Positions 13,701 to 26,341 of a stretch of 64,000 nt of DNA are shown here, piece after piece. Under the pieces are notes generated by a model. That model saw only the letters and a program-made list of their open reading frames with translations, made no database searches and had not been told where the DNA came from. Position numbers and translations under genes: made by a program. Location of the stretch: assembly GCA_963965975.1 (NCBI GenBank), contig OZ014412.1:1986501-2050500 (forward strand). The letters run 5' to 3'. This DNA is from Xestospongia bergquistia. Its lineage: Eukaryota > Porifera > Demospongiae > Haplosclerida > Petrosiidae. The first letter of the stretch is position 1, and each line of letters opens with the position of its first letter.

Positions 13701-14646
13701 TAGTGTAGTAAAATACTCAAAATGAATATCACTTTAAACTATTGAAATACTATTAACTAGACACTGTATGAGTGTGTCAGTAAACTTACAAACTAAATGC
13801 TGTACATGTTGTATCAGTAAACTTTAAAAGTAACGTCTAGAAATATGAAACATCTTTTGAAATTCCTTTGTCTAACTAATGAGATCTTAACAAAATCTTA
13901 ATAACTCTGATAATTAACAACAAGTCATAATATCATAATATCACAATATCATAATGTCACAATATCATAATATCATAATATCATAATATCATAATATCAT
14001 AATATCATAATATCATAATGTCATAATATCATAATGTCATAATATCATAATATCATAATATCATAATGTCATAATATCATAATATCATAATGTCATAATA
14101 TCATAATATCATAATATCATAATATCATAATATCATAATATCATAATATCATAATATCATAATATCATAATATCATACTGGTTGTATTAATTATAATAGA
14201 GTGGTTGGAACTGATTCATAACTACATGTCTTGCAAATGGATGCTTTGCCAAAAACAAAATAAACTGTTTTGCTAATTACTTACTATGGAATTTTATAAT
14301 TTATATACTTAAATATACAACTTCTCAAAGAGGACATGTGTGTAGCATGTGCTATAAATTCTAGTATAATAGCTTATACAGCTGTAAAGACATAACAAGA
14401 TTACATATTGACAATGATAACATGAGATTGCTATATAAGAAAAGATATGGAAAGTACTTATTTATAATTACATTAAATAATAATATACAGTGTAAATGGA
14501 ATTAATTACAATGTACCTTGTACAACAATATTAGTGCTAGTATTAACTAATATATTATTTACATACTCATAGTCACTGACATTAGATAATATGTCAAAAT
14601 TACAGGAATACTCTCCACTATCATCAGTATTATTCAATGGATTAAA

Positions 14647-14697
<51 letters not shown>

Positions 14698-17403
14698 CTA
14701 AGTATTATAATATATATAGTATAATTATTATGTAATGACCTGTTCTCAGTACAAAAGTGAAGATATTTAATTCACAATGTATGCAATTTAAAATAAATTG
14801 ATGGAAATATTGACTATTATAATAACAATTTAGTTACCAAAATATTCTCTTTTATATTTAGTAGAAATCATATCAAGTGTGTTGATATAATTAATTCCCA
14901 TAATGTTTGCAAATTTCAAAGTAAATGGATAGAAATATGTGGCTAATGGATACATTAAATGACTTAATGGATATATATGGAAACAAATGGACATATAAAT
15001 TAGTAAATGGACATATAATACAGTAACTTACGATCAATATCAGTTCTTGTTGTCACACTGTTACTATCAGGACTCCTTCCAACACTATTATTAGCATATA
15101 TAGTTACATTGTAATATGTACCCTTCATTAGATCACCAATATCAACAGTAGTGGATGGAGATAATACAATCACAGATAACATTGACTGTGACTGATCTAC
15201 TAGAACATATGTCACTGTAATAGACTGTACTGGTGTCTGTGTAAATGGATCTCTATTATCCTATATAAATAAGTAGGAGTGATATAATGATGATGATATA
15301 TAGTTGATTGATCATAACATTTTGTACTATTGCAGCTGTAATATTAACAATTTATCAAGTCAAGTTATAACAGGATATAGTAGTATTAACAGTGATTATA
15401 TATTAGGTAGGACTATAATGACTATATTAGGTAGTACATTAGATCATAGGATCACAGATTTGATTATAATGATTGCTGGTAGTAACATTGTTAAAAGTTA
15501 TTGATGTGTAAGTCATTTATAAGTGAGATAATATAATGTATATTGTAATAATACTTACAGTCCACAATACAATAATTATAGTTAATTGATCATAGCATCA
15601 TTGAACAATTGCAGCTGTAATATTAATATTTACAGTTTATCAAGTCAAGTTATAACAGGATATAGTAGCATTAACAGTGACTATATATTAAGTAGCAGTT
15701 ATAAAATCATAGAGTTAGTTATAGTGATTGCTGGTAGTAATACTGTTGCAAGTTATTGACGTGTAAGTCATTTATAAGTGATATAAGAGTATGTATATTG
15801 TAATAATACTTACAGTCCATGATACTCTCAAAGCAGTTGAGTTAATAGCAGTGACAGAATTAAGAGTAGGAGCATTAGGAACTGAGAGAGAGATAGTTAA
15901 GAGTTAATCACATTATCAATTTAACTTACCTAGTGGTGCAGTTTCAATAGTTACACTCACTGGTATACTAGTACCTACTATATTAGTAACAGTATTAATA
16001 ACAATAACAGTAAAATTATATATTGTAAATGGTTGAAGGTCTGATATAGTTGTCTCTAACATCCCAGAGACCATTTCATCTCCTGAGTGAAAATTTTCAT
16101 TATTACTAACAGCTTCATATGTTATATTAACTCCAATAATATCAGCATTGCCATTAAAACCATAAGACCACATTAGTTTAACAGAACTAGTACCACTTAG
16201 TTGGGCATCTAAGGAAGTCACAGGAGAAGGAGCAACTGGAGGGGATAGAGAGAGATTTGTAATCTACATTAACCTAATATAGCTAACCTTGTACAGTGAT
16301 GTTAACTTTAGAGCTCCTCTCTATACCAATAATATTTTCTGTTACACACACATAACTTCCACTGTCTTTTAGTCCTTGAAGAATCAAAGTTAATACAGTA
16401 TATGTAGACTGAGTATTAACTGAAATATGAGTGAAGTTATTAGGATTAAGAACAGTCCTGTTTTGTTCCCATGTTATATTTTCTGCAGCAGGGTTCCCTT
16501 TAAAGGTACAGTTAATAGTGACTATATTTCCCCTTGGTAGTACAGCACTAGCAGGAGAGATAGAGTTGATAACTGCTGGGTCTAAAAAAGAGAATGATAT
16601 TATCAAGAAGTATAGATAGAAAGTTTTGACTTACATTGTACATTAATAGTGACATTGGACATTTTAATAACACCTGGTACATTAGTTTTAGTAGATTGGC
16701 AAATATAGAGTTCACTGGAATTCCTTTGGATGTTAATAAAAGTTAAATTGAGAGTAGGACCACCTGATAGACCCGTTAATGAAGAACCAGTACTGTCAAA
16801 CCATTGATAGGATGTAGTTCCAGTGTTACCAGGATCTTTACAAGAGAGGGTAAGATCTGTACCTTCAATAACATCTATTATCATATCAGATCCACCATCA
16901 GGAGATAGGACAGGATTTCTGAAGACTATTTTGAGAGAATGAATACATACAATATACAACAGAATATGACATATGAACTTACTAAACTCTGCTATTGTTA
17001 TAGTATGTAGTCCATTTACTACAGACGCTGAGGAACATCTCAAAATGTCACCAACACTGAGTATATTGTCAGGATTTAATATTATTAAAGTATTTTGATT
17101 TGGATCTACAGGATCTATAAGAACTTCTCCATTCATACTACCATTAGTTAAAGTGTTCCCATTTAATGACCATACAGTATCAGAAGGAAATGGATCATTA
17201 CCAACAAATCCACATCTCAAACAGAGGGTATTGACTAATGGAGTAGCAAATGATGGATCATTACCAAAAAAGAACTGTATATTGTTATGAGGACATTGTT
17301 GTCCTTGTACACCAACTATAGCACAAAATAATAATACAACAGCTGGAATATCAATCTTACCCAACAAAACAACAGCTGCTACAACATAGAACATAAATTC
17401 CAT
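10769..17403 (-). CDS. Gene B: secreted Ig/FN3/somatomedin-B protein
   Basis: The start at 17403 opens MEFMFYVVAAVVLLG, a signal peptide. Ig1 (to about 16983), Ig2 (16925-16640), Ig3 (about 16583-16285), FN3-1 (16240-15925) and FN3-2 (about 15883-15823 and 15260-15030) follow, homologous to receptors A, C and D. Further downstream are a damaged Ig exon (14650-14510), two more Ig exons (13440-13150 with FIGEYKC; 13115-12785 split), Thr/Pro linkers (DTTIKPSTTPIVIPP), and two somatomedin-B domains: 11344-11171 and 10929-10769, each with the CYCDEHCxKWNDCC knot. The last exon ends in TAA without any membrane helix, so the product is probably secreted or matrix-bound. Whether all exons make one transcript is inferred; B could also be two genes split near 14.5 kb. 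Two introns near the 5' end are stop-free multiples of three. Confidence 0.55.
13925..14177. repeat. 8-bp satellite (CATAATAT)n
   Basis: About 30 copies of an 8-base unit with occasional T-to-G change (ATGTC). Short versions occur at 12275-12305 and at 27833-27907 in the duplicated block, so the tract has expanded or contracted since the duplication. Confidence 0.9.
14510..14697 (-). pseudogene. Truncated Ig exon running into an (ATT)n tract
   Basis: The minus strand keeps the second half of an Ig domain (NTDDSGEYSCNFD). The first half is absent: immediately upstream is an (AAT)n microsatellite of about 17 units (14647-14697). The frame that encodes the Ig half reads the repeat as isoleucines, while the exon phase left by FN3-2 does not obviously fit. 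A sister copy at 28260-28420 has a shorter tract and lacks the YSC cysteine context (it reads EYSYNFD). Confidence 0.6.
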
Positions 17404-17957
17404 AGTTACTTTGTTATTTCTCTTATCAGTTGTAATTGATCACTGACTACAGCCATTCATGTGCACTGAATATAATTCAGATTAGTGACTGACCTGGAAG
17501 CGAAGAAAGGAAACCACCATAACAGGATGTTCAACCTCCTAAATCACGAACTAGGCGTGCAAGTTAGCCCACCTCTAGGCTGATATTACAATTAACAAAA
17601 GTTGATTTTAAAGAAGCTGACTTATTTAGGAAATTCATATCAAGCATTCTAACAATACCATATAACATTAATATTAGTGATTACTACTTGATACTAAATA
17701 TGTGATATCAACTGCTAAATACAATTATTATGGTAATTGTTAACAACATTATTGTAATAGATTTAAGAACATTGTGTTAAATAATTTAATATAATAAGAT
17801 AAGAATAAAAAGGTAACATTAATAACACTGTAAGATAAAACAATTATATTCATAATAATTATATTCATAATAATTATATTATATTATACTATTAGCAGTA
17901 CTATGATTTTGTTAATTAACATACACACATATACACATACATATAAGTATACTTAAC
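17404..17957. other. Upstream flank of gene B
   Basis: No gene seen. The first 200 bases resemble the flank of remnant H (54490-54650; both contain AGGATGTTCAACCTC), which supports a common promoter-bearing ancestor. Confidence 0.5.
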
Positions 17958-18500
17958 AGGAGACATTGGAGGGATTTGTCTCATCAAAGACAAATATCTC
18001 ATCAGATGGAGAGGTAGTTAACTATTAATGATAATATTAAAACCATTGATTATAACTTAAATATGATATACCTACAGTAGTGGTTGTTGGTGATATCTAA
18101 TAACAGGATTGTCATTCCTCTCATCTTTTGATATGACACTTTGATTATTTCCAACATCAGGTCCACTCTGCCATTCCATATCAATTTTTAATTGTTCAAC
18201 TTGAATGTTGTCAATAAATTTAAAGTTAATATATAACATGTAACACTAATGTTGTTAGTAAAAACACTACAATAGAAAAGGATACAACACACAACAGTGA
18301 TAGAATAAAATAATCTAAAGTCAATGCTTAAGTTAATTCATATTATATATTACTTCGTGCTACAAAAGTTTTTACAATCATGAAATTGATATTCTACACA
18401 ATCTCAATAATAATATTTAATATAATATATTACAGTTTTAGTAGTACTTCAGAATTAGATGTAATAGATCTTTTGCGAACAATATCTGTATAGAAATTAC
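17958..18500 (-). pseudogene. Relict last exons of the UNC5-like receptor, copy 2
   Basis: The minus strand holds LTTSPSDEIFVFDETNPSN (18015-17958), matching LTASPPDEQSVFDETDLST at the end of the 45243-36630 gene, and VEQLKIDMEWQS near 18200, matching VEQLTTDMKWQT there. A further piece near 18470 (RKRSITSNSEV) matches KRSSSTSNSEV near 37400. Exon order is kept, but no ZU5 or death exon accompanies them. They lie between the start of gene B and the end of receptor C. Confidence 0.6.
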
Positions 18501-18789
18501 AAAATGTCACATACATGCATAGTTATAAAAGGCTCTACATTATAGGCATTTGATTAGACAAGTTAGACTCAGCCAAAACTTAAAGGACATTGCCTTCTAC
18601 TCTAATACCATTACCAATACTACACCATAATGTAACAATAGGAGATAATTTTATTAAAACATTATGTTTGGTAGTTTTCAACTAAAATGTAATTGAGCTA
18701 ATAATTATTATCAGATGACAACACAACTTACATAATTTAGGACAATCATTCATTTTGTCAATGTAGCTATCTGGTAACTCTTGGTGACT

Positions 18790-19015
18790 TGTTTTAGAAT
18801 ATATTGAGAGTGTTAATCATTAGAATTATTATAATTTGGTAAATTTTGTTATAGTAATATTACATTGACCTCATGATGCTGAATTACATCTCAAAACAAT
18901 CCAACACTGAGTGCATTCCAGGATTTAATAGTATTAACATAATCCTCTAATATTAATAAGAACACTTACATTGTTTGAATGAGTAACACTGTCATTGTTG
19001 ATGATATCACAATAC
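18790..19015 (-). pseudogene. Decayed Ig1 exon downstream of receptor C
   Basis: Nearly identical to 3100-3285 downstream of receptor A. It is interrupted by stops and kept only as a passenger of the duplication. Confidence 0.6.
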
Positions 19016-19289
19016 TGTTATAATGCCAATATTATAATATTAGTAGTATTATAGTCTCTACAATAATGAGACCATGAGGTGTAATGCGTGTCAGATAAAT
19101 TTTGCAAAATTTTGTGGTCATTAATAACAAAAATGAGCAATTACTATTTTTAAGCAAAATATTTAAAAGGAATGTTTTATTGTAACTATGACAACAGTTT
19201 AATATTAACAGTTTATTACTAAAATAATAACTACAAAATTCAATAAAAGATTTGATCATTAATTATATAACAGTCAATTCTATTAATAG

Positions 19290-22200
19290 TTAATTACTAG
19301 TAACATTTTCATAATCATCATTGTCTTGTTGTTGTTGTTGTTCATCAGGTAATACTTCATACATTATATCATCATTTCTATTTACTGATGTAATATATGA
19401 TATATTATGTTGTGTAGTAAGTACTGGTTCATATGATATATTAGACTGTGCTATAATATCAGATGTTGTATGATAATCATAACTTGTTATATTGTTATCT
19501 AAATATAAAAATATTATATAAACTATAGTATTAATAATTTATTACCTTTTTGTTTTCTTTTTAAGTAAACAATACAGAATATACTAAATATTATAACAGC
19601 TGTTAGTATGGAAGAGATCACACTAGCTAGTATAACTGATACTATCAATGTTGTAATAGTAATATTAGTACTAGTAGTAGTAGTAGCTAATAATAAATTG
19701 TTATATTAATTATTATTACTACAATATAGAACATACCAGTTATTAACTGTTTATTAACTACAAAAGAAAATGTATAACTAGCATCTCGAAATGAACATGT
19801 GTAGTTAGCAGTGTCTTCAACTTGAGGGTTTGTGATGTTAAGTACATTACCAAATATGACATCAGTAGGAATAGGTACTCCATTGTCACGTCTAAATAGA
19901 TATATCAATGATGTCATTATGACATGTCATACATGACTTACCTCCATGTAACATTAGACAGAGTTCCTCCAGTATCTAAGTTACATACCAGGACTACACC
20001 ATTACCAGCTGTAATAGGTCCATTGACTGTACTAGTTACTACAACTTTTAATTCTAAAAACAACATTATAATATGAATTATGACCACACCCATTCATTAT
20101 ATACCTAATGTAGTAAAGATGACAGTTGGACTGATAAGTTGTGGACAATTATCATTTCCAATTCTGATCAATCGGATTTGATAAACAGTCTCTGGCATTA
20201 AGTCAGAAATTGTGTACTGAGACACACTAGAATTAAAGATTTTCTCTCTAGTACTAGACCAATCTTGACCTGTTGACAAATAATAGTCAGTCATATTTTA
20301 TTGTTGTATATACCTTGTAGTCTATATTGTAGATGTTGGTCAAGATTCTCAGAAGATGGAGTCCATCTCACAGTAGCTTGTAATGCAATAATGTTTGATA
20401 CAGAGGGTTGTAGAGGAGCATCTGGTCACATGACAATCACATGATTATTAAGGAAACTAGAAAGCAAACCTGTTGTTTTTGATGTAGTAGTGTTAGGACT
20501 TTGTCCACCCTCTATATTAAAAGCAGCAACACTTATACTGTGTGTGAGAGAAAGTGAGGAGAGAGAAAAAGGGAGTAACCATACATGTTATAATAGACAA
20601 GGCTTACCTATATCTATTTGAGTTCATAAGTGGTTCTACTATATATATCAGGTCAGATGGTCCTAAGTTACCATGTAGTATATAATCCTCAGTGGGTGTG
20701 GCATCATCATTTCGTACATACACTTGATAACTTGATACCCTTCATTAGATCACCAATATCAACAGTAGTGGGTGGAGCTAATACAATCACAGATAACATT
20801 GACTGTGACTGATCTACTGGAACATATGTCACTGTATAAGACTGTACTGGTGTCTGTGTAAGTGCATCTCTATTATCCTATATAAATAAATAGGAGTGAT
20901 ATAATAATGATGACATATAATTAATTGGTCATAACATTTTGAACAATTCCAGCTGTAATATTGACAGTATTTCAAGTCAAGTTATAAGAGGACATAGTAG
21001 TATTAACAGTAACTATATATTAAGTAGAAGTAGTGACTATATTAGGTAGGACATGAGCTTATAGGATCATAGAACTAGTTGTAATGATTGCTGGCAGTAA
21101 TACTGTTAGAAGTTCTTGACATGTAAGTCATTTATAAGTGATATAAGATAATGTATATTGTAATATTACTTACAGTCCATGACACTCTCAAAGCAGTTGA
21201 GTTGATAGCAGTAACAGTGTTAAGAGTAGGAGAAGTAGGTACTGATAGAGATAGGACAAGAGACTTGATATGAATATAATTAATTTAACTTACCTAGTGG
21301 TACAGTTTCAATAGCTATACTCACTGGTATACTAGTACCTACTATATTACTAACAGTATTAATAACAATAACAGTAAAATTATATATTGTAAATGGTTGA
21401 AGATCTGATATTGTTATCTCTGTCCCAGGGACTGGTCCTATCTTATCAGAGTCAGTAGTATTTCTATTATTAATAGCTTCATATGTTATATTAACTCCAA
21501 TAATATCAGCATTTCCATTAAAACCGTAAGACCACATTAGGTTAACAGAACTAGTACCAATTAGTTGGGGAATTAATGAAGTAACAGGAGAAGGAGCAAC
21601 TGGAGGGGATAGAGAGAGAGATTTGTAATCTACATTAACCTAATATAGCTAACCTTGTACAGTGATATTAACTTTAGAGCTCCTCTCTATACCAATAATA
21701 TTTTCTGTTACACACACATAACTTCCACTGTCTCCTAGTCCTTGAAGAGTTAATGTCAACTCAGTATATGTAGTCTGAGTATCAATTGAAATATGAGTGA
21801 AGTTATCAGGATCAAGGACAGTCCCATTTTGTTGCCATGTTATATTTTTAGGAGCAGGGTTCCCATCAAATGTACAGTTAATAGTGATCATGTTTCCCAC
21901 AGGTAATACTGAGCTAGCAGGAGTGATAGATGTGATGGTTACAATATCTAAAATTAAAGAATGATATCAAACTAATTGTAAGACTCATCAGAAAAGATGA
22001 ACAGATCAACAATGCAATGAGTTCAAAGAATGTTAACTTACATTGTACATTAATAGTAACATTGGACATAGTAATGTCTGCTATAATATCTTTAGTGGAT
22101 TGACAGATATAGAGTCCACTAGATTGTCTTTGAATATTATTGAATGACAAGTTGAGAGGAGTAGATGTGACTTTATTTGTTAGTTCACCACCAGTACTGT

Positions 22201-22804
22201 TTAACCATTGATAGAATGTAGTCCCAAGATTAGTATTACCAGGATTATCACATGAGAGGGTAAGAGTTGTACCTTCTTTAATATCTACTATACCATTATG
22301 AGACAAAGTGGGATTTCTAAAGACTATTATTTAGAGAATATAGCATGTTAGAGTGTACTATATATCATAACTTACTAAACTCTGTTATGGTAATATTATA
22401 TTCAAAATTCTCTGACACTGAATTACATGTCAGAACATTTCCAACATCAAGTACATTGTCAGGATTTGGTAGTATTAACCTATTATTGGTAGGATTTAGC
22501 AGAACATCTCCATTCATACTACCATTAGTTAAAATAGTACCACTTATTGACCACACAATATCAGTAGGGCATGGAGGATCTGCAGTTACAAAACAACATC
22601 GAAAACAGAAAGGATTGCTAAGTGGTAGAGGATATGACTGAGGACCAGAAAGGTTACGAACATTAGCGTTAGAAGGACACTGTTGACCTTGTATACTACC
22701 TACAATAAAGAGAGATACAAGATAATATATAGTAAATAGAGATGCACTGCTGCCAACCTACCCAATACTAGGATAGCTGCAACAAAGTAGACTATAAGCA
22801 ACAT
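19290..22804 (-). CDS. Ig/FN3 transmembrane receptor C, with a fused FN3 exon
   Basis: Signal peptide from 22804 (MLLIVYFVAAILVLG), Ig1 about 22700-22375, Ig2 about 22325-22040, Ig3 21950-21655, FN3-1 about 21600-21292, FN3-2 first half about 21240-21172, then a joined exon about 20878-20605, FN3-3 second half about 20540-20470, FN3-4 about 20422-20320 and 20275-20105, Ig4 about 20054-19940 and 19895-19735, membrane helix 19685-19557, tail 19500-19290. The tail reads like A and D, with ISYEPV, IMYEVL and DDYENV. In the joined exon, FN3-2 breaks off after DIGDLMKG and continues out of frame into FN3-3 (YQVYVRND), so a stop follows soon. Unless that exon is skipped in phase, C is a recent pseudogene; the rest of its exons look undamaged. 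Confidence 0.75.
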
Positions 22805-23689
22805 ATAGCAATTTGATTACTTCCTTTTTATCACTGATCAATATTAGTACTATGTTTAGTTGTAGACCCTAACTTCTGACACTAAGGGAATGTTTGGAAC
22901 TTCCCAGCCTTGCTAGGCCAGCCCCTTCCTCTCTAAGAAAAGGGGCTGGCCTCACCAGACTAGCTAAAATAACTATTTTTTGTAAATTTTTGTTATACTA
23001 CCAGCAACTGAATTAATCTAAATCCTGCAAACTTACCTTAATATGTCGTTTAACTCAATCATGGAGCCAACTTCTCCCTAGTTACTCGATTAATAAGCTT
23101 CCGGGTATACAATATTTCATTATATCATATGTGTAGTCAATACAATCTGATTATTTTAATATTTTGATTATATAGATGCCGATAATCGACCACGCCTTCA
23201 TATATAAATATGCAGTGTTTGCACGCATAAAGCGCAACATTTTGCATACCATATCATTCCAACTTGCTGAGAAACAACAATTAATAACTAATGACCCCTC
23301 AGTACTAATATCTGGATACACAACCAACCACGCCTATTATAATAATTAACAATTAGTAAAATATAAACCCATTAACTTTTTTTCTATCCTAGTGTACTAA
23401 ATTTCATGATAAATTGAGACTTATCCACCTTATTAGGGATTTAATAATAAATTAAACAATATATAGTATCACATCTCAGTGTTCAATTATTCCTCATGTT
23501 GTGTAGTTCTAATTAGTGGTATCTCATTCTCAATGTCAGAATAAATTAGATTAATAATTCTATATAATTATATATGAACTTATTCCAAGAGAATTATTGT
23601 ATACATTAATGTAAGTTATAAAGTATTAAATTCTGTCACAAATCACTGTCTAAATATTTTTAATGCTGTGATGTTTTGACTATAAAGAA
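22805..23689. other. Upstream flank of receptor C
   Basis: Near-identical to 7626-8499, with the same GC-rich hairpin at 22916-22951. No gene seen. Confidence 0.5.
22916..22951. repeat. GC-rich hairpin upstream of receptor C
   Basis: Same 12-base arms and loop as at 7741-7776, at the same distance from the start codon, carried by the segmental duplication. Confidence 0.8.
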
Positions 23690-24420
23690 AGGTGATATTT
23701 CATTTTCAAGGTCAGTTAGTGGAACATCTGAGTCCTCTTGTTGAGAGGGCTAATATTACAAATAAAAACTGAATAAAATAAAGACAATATAATGTACCTC
23801 CTTTTAAGGAATTATAGATGGTTTGTTTATAAGATCTTGTGTTTCCATTTCTGCTTCTTTGATAGGTGAAAAAGGATGTTGCTGCTATTGCGTTGATAAT
23901 AATTCTTCTTTTAAATTTGTTATTGATGATTCAATTCTGTCAATATAAACAACAATAACATATAATAAAACAGTGATATCACATATCAACAATATATATG
24001 CTGTGTTTATAAATTCAAAATACTAGTTGTTAATTTATAATAGGAATGTCACAAATATTTAAAAAATATAAAAATTACATATTATACCTTGTTTCTTCTA
24101 TGCAGCTGTGATAAGATACATCAGGAAGTGGGCATGTTCATGTCATATATATACATACATATGTATAAAAGGTTTTAAATAATAGACAATTGTGTTTTCC
24201 CCTTTTATCTCTTCTTATTGAAAAGAGGATTAGTAAATTTATTGATATCCTTACCAGCTGGTGACATAGTTTGAGAATGAACACCATGATACTTATTACA
24301 AAGAGGATAGTATACACCATCTGGTTCCTCCATTAGTTGTTGCTCAGATTTAGTAGATAAATCACTAACTAGTGGAAATTCTCCTTTACAAGTACTGTAA
24401 GAGAGAAAATATCAATAGTT
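23690..24420 (-). pseudogene. Relict cytoplasmic exons of the UNC5-like receptor, copy 3
   Basis: Second copy of 8500-9240 with small differences. It again keeps the EEPDGVYYPLCNKYH piece (about 24330) and the NKPSIIP piece (about 23815) followed by a stop-bearing or frame-changed end. Same interpretation. Confidence 0.5.
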
Positions 24421-24762
24421 GTATATTATATAACCAACCAAGAAGGAAAAAAAATAGCACTAGTATTCTCAACATGAAGATAGGTAAGAAATTATCCTGT
24501 AAACCACTTTAATCATCTCTGTCAGCAAATTCATTGGACACCAGTGTATCACAGCTCAGAGCTATTCCTACACAATAATTCTGTCCTTATCTCCATAAAT
24601 GGTTTATATTATGGTAATAACACCATGTAGCTACTGTATAAGTGGATAAATTTATGAAATCTAAGAATAGCAGCAAATCATCTCAAACAAGACTACAGTA
24701 AGAATATGGTAGTATAAAACCTCCTACATATATAGCAATAAACAAATTTGAGGGTCATACAA

Positions 24763-25159
24763 CTTCTACAGTTGTCATACAATGAGATTGTCACAATATA
24801 ACAATAAAAGATTAAACCTACTATGTGTTTACTGTTGTGTAGGACTTCTAGTTGTTGGGCTACAGGTGGAACTTAAATGTACATCATTAATGTAATATTC
24901 TCCTTTTTACTTCTATTTATCTGTTCTGTTGAATTGTTCTCTCTTTACCTACATCTTATTTCACCTACTCTGATTATGTCATTTTGTCTATACAACTAAT
25001 AAACTCTAAACAAGATTTTAAACAAATGAAATTTGCTGGCAAAATGAGAGTAGGTAAAATGAGATGTAAACAAAGTGAGAAGCACCTGTTCCATATTTGA
25101 TTTTTGTTATATAAAAATATCTTACAATGATGTTATTTCTCTAAGTGCTGTTATAATAA
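24763..25159. mobile_element. 397-base insertion in the second duplicated block
   Basis: The first block reads GGTCATACAAAACATAATG without a gap at about 9592, while the second block has 397 extra bases at this point. No coding potential, no clear terminal inverted repeats and at most a 2-4 base A-run duplication are visible. It may be a short non-autonomous element, or the first block may have lost it. Confidence 0.45.
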
Positions 25160-26341
25160 AACATAATGTTTTAAGATTGACTTCCAAATCTAGGCTAACA
25201 CTTGATTGTGTCTAACTAAAAGGTGTGGTTGGGAGTGGATGTAGCTAGGAGATTGTTTCATTTGTTATAAGGACTGGAGATTCAGTTCAAATCTATTGTC
25301 AAGATAATATAGTAATAAACACTTGATAATTAATATATCTTAATTCATTAATTATGTGTATATATAGGTATTTCATATATTGACTCTTAGAAAAAACATC
25401 GTTAATTCAAAGACAGAAATATTTATTATCGACTGGACTATATGTGACTAACACATGTTTGTGAGTGTCTAATTCATTTGTACTCTACTTTGTAATTGAT
25501 ATATACTCTGTCTGTTGATACAGTATAAAAAGAATTCAACACACAAAACTAATGAATCTTCAAAACAAATAATGACTGATTAAAGCAGCTATTGCACATT
25601 CTAGTTGTTACATTAGGTTTTAGGTTCTATTAAAAGTGTGGTAATTTGAACAGTTAAATCCACAAACTAAAACTAGCTATAAATCTCTATCATCAACAAC
25701 AACAAACTAAACAGTAACAACAATGTTTAAATACAAAACTGAACAAAGAAAGGTGTAAACTAAAAAAACACATTAAGGTATAGCATTTAAGGATTAAGTA
25801 TTAACACTACTAAATATTGTCACATATTACAAAAGAAACACAGAAAGCTCTTATTAACAAATAACATGAAAATTAAATCTAACAAAAGATACATAATAAA
25901 CAATTAATAGTGACTAAATAAAATGTAATTACAATATATTTAAAAAAGTAAAAGAAAACTTAAACCATCTAATGTCATCTGAGACTAATGGATATTAAGA
26001 TAGTTCACTCAAAAACTAAAAACATATTAAAGATTTTGCTATCTCTGAAAAGTAAAATAGTATTGTTTTCAAATATTTTACTGTTAGCCTGCAAAGAAAT
26101 TTATCAAGCAACCAATTGATTTTCTTTTATGAATTGCTGTACAGAATAAAACTACATTTACTTACTTGGGAACCTATATCAATCAAAGTAATAAGAATTG
26201 TATGTAATCGTAATACACCACTATGAATAATTAATTAGATGCTAACTTTTTATGCATGCCATACTTTTGCTCTTTGTGTTTCATTTTCTGAAAACTGATA
26301 CATTTCATTAACTATTGATTTGTTTTATCAAGTATATTAGT

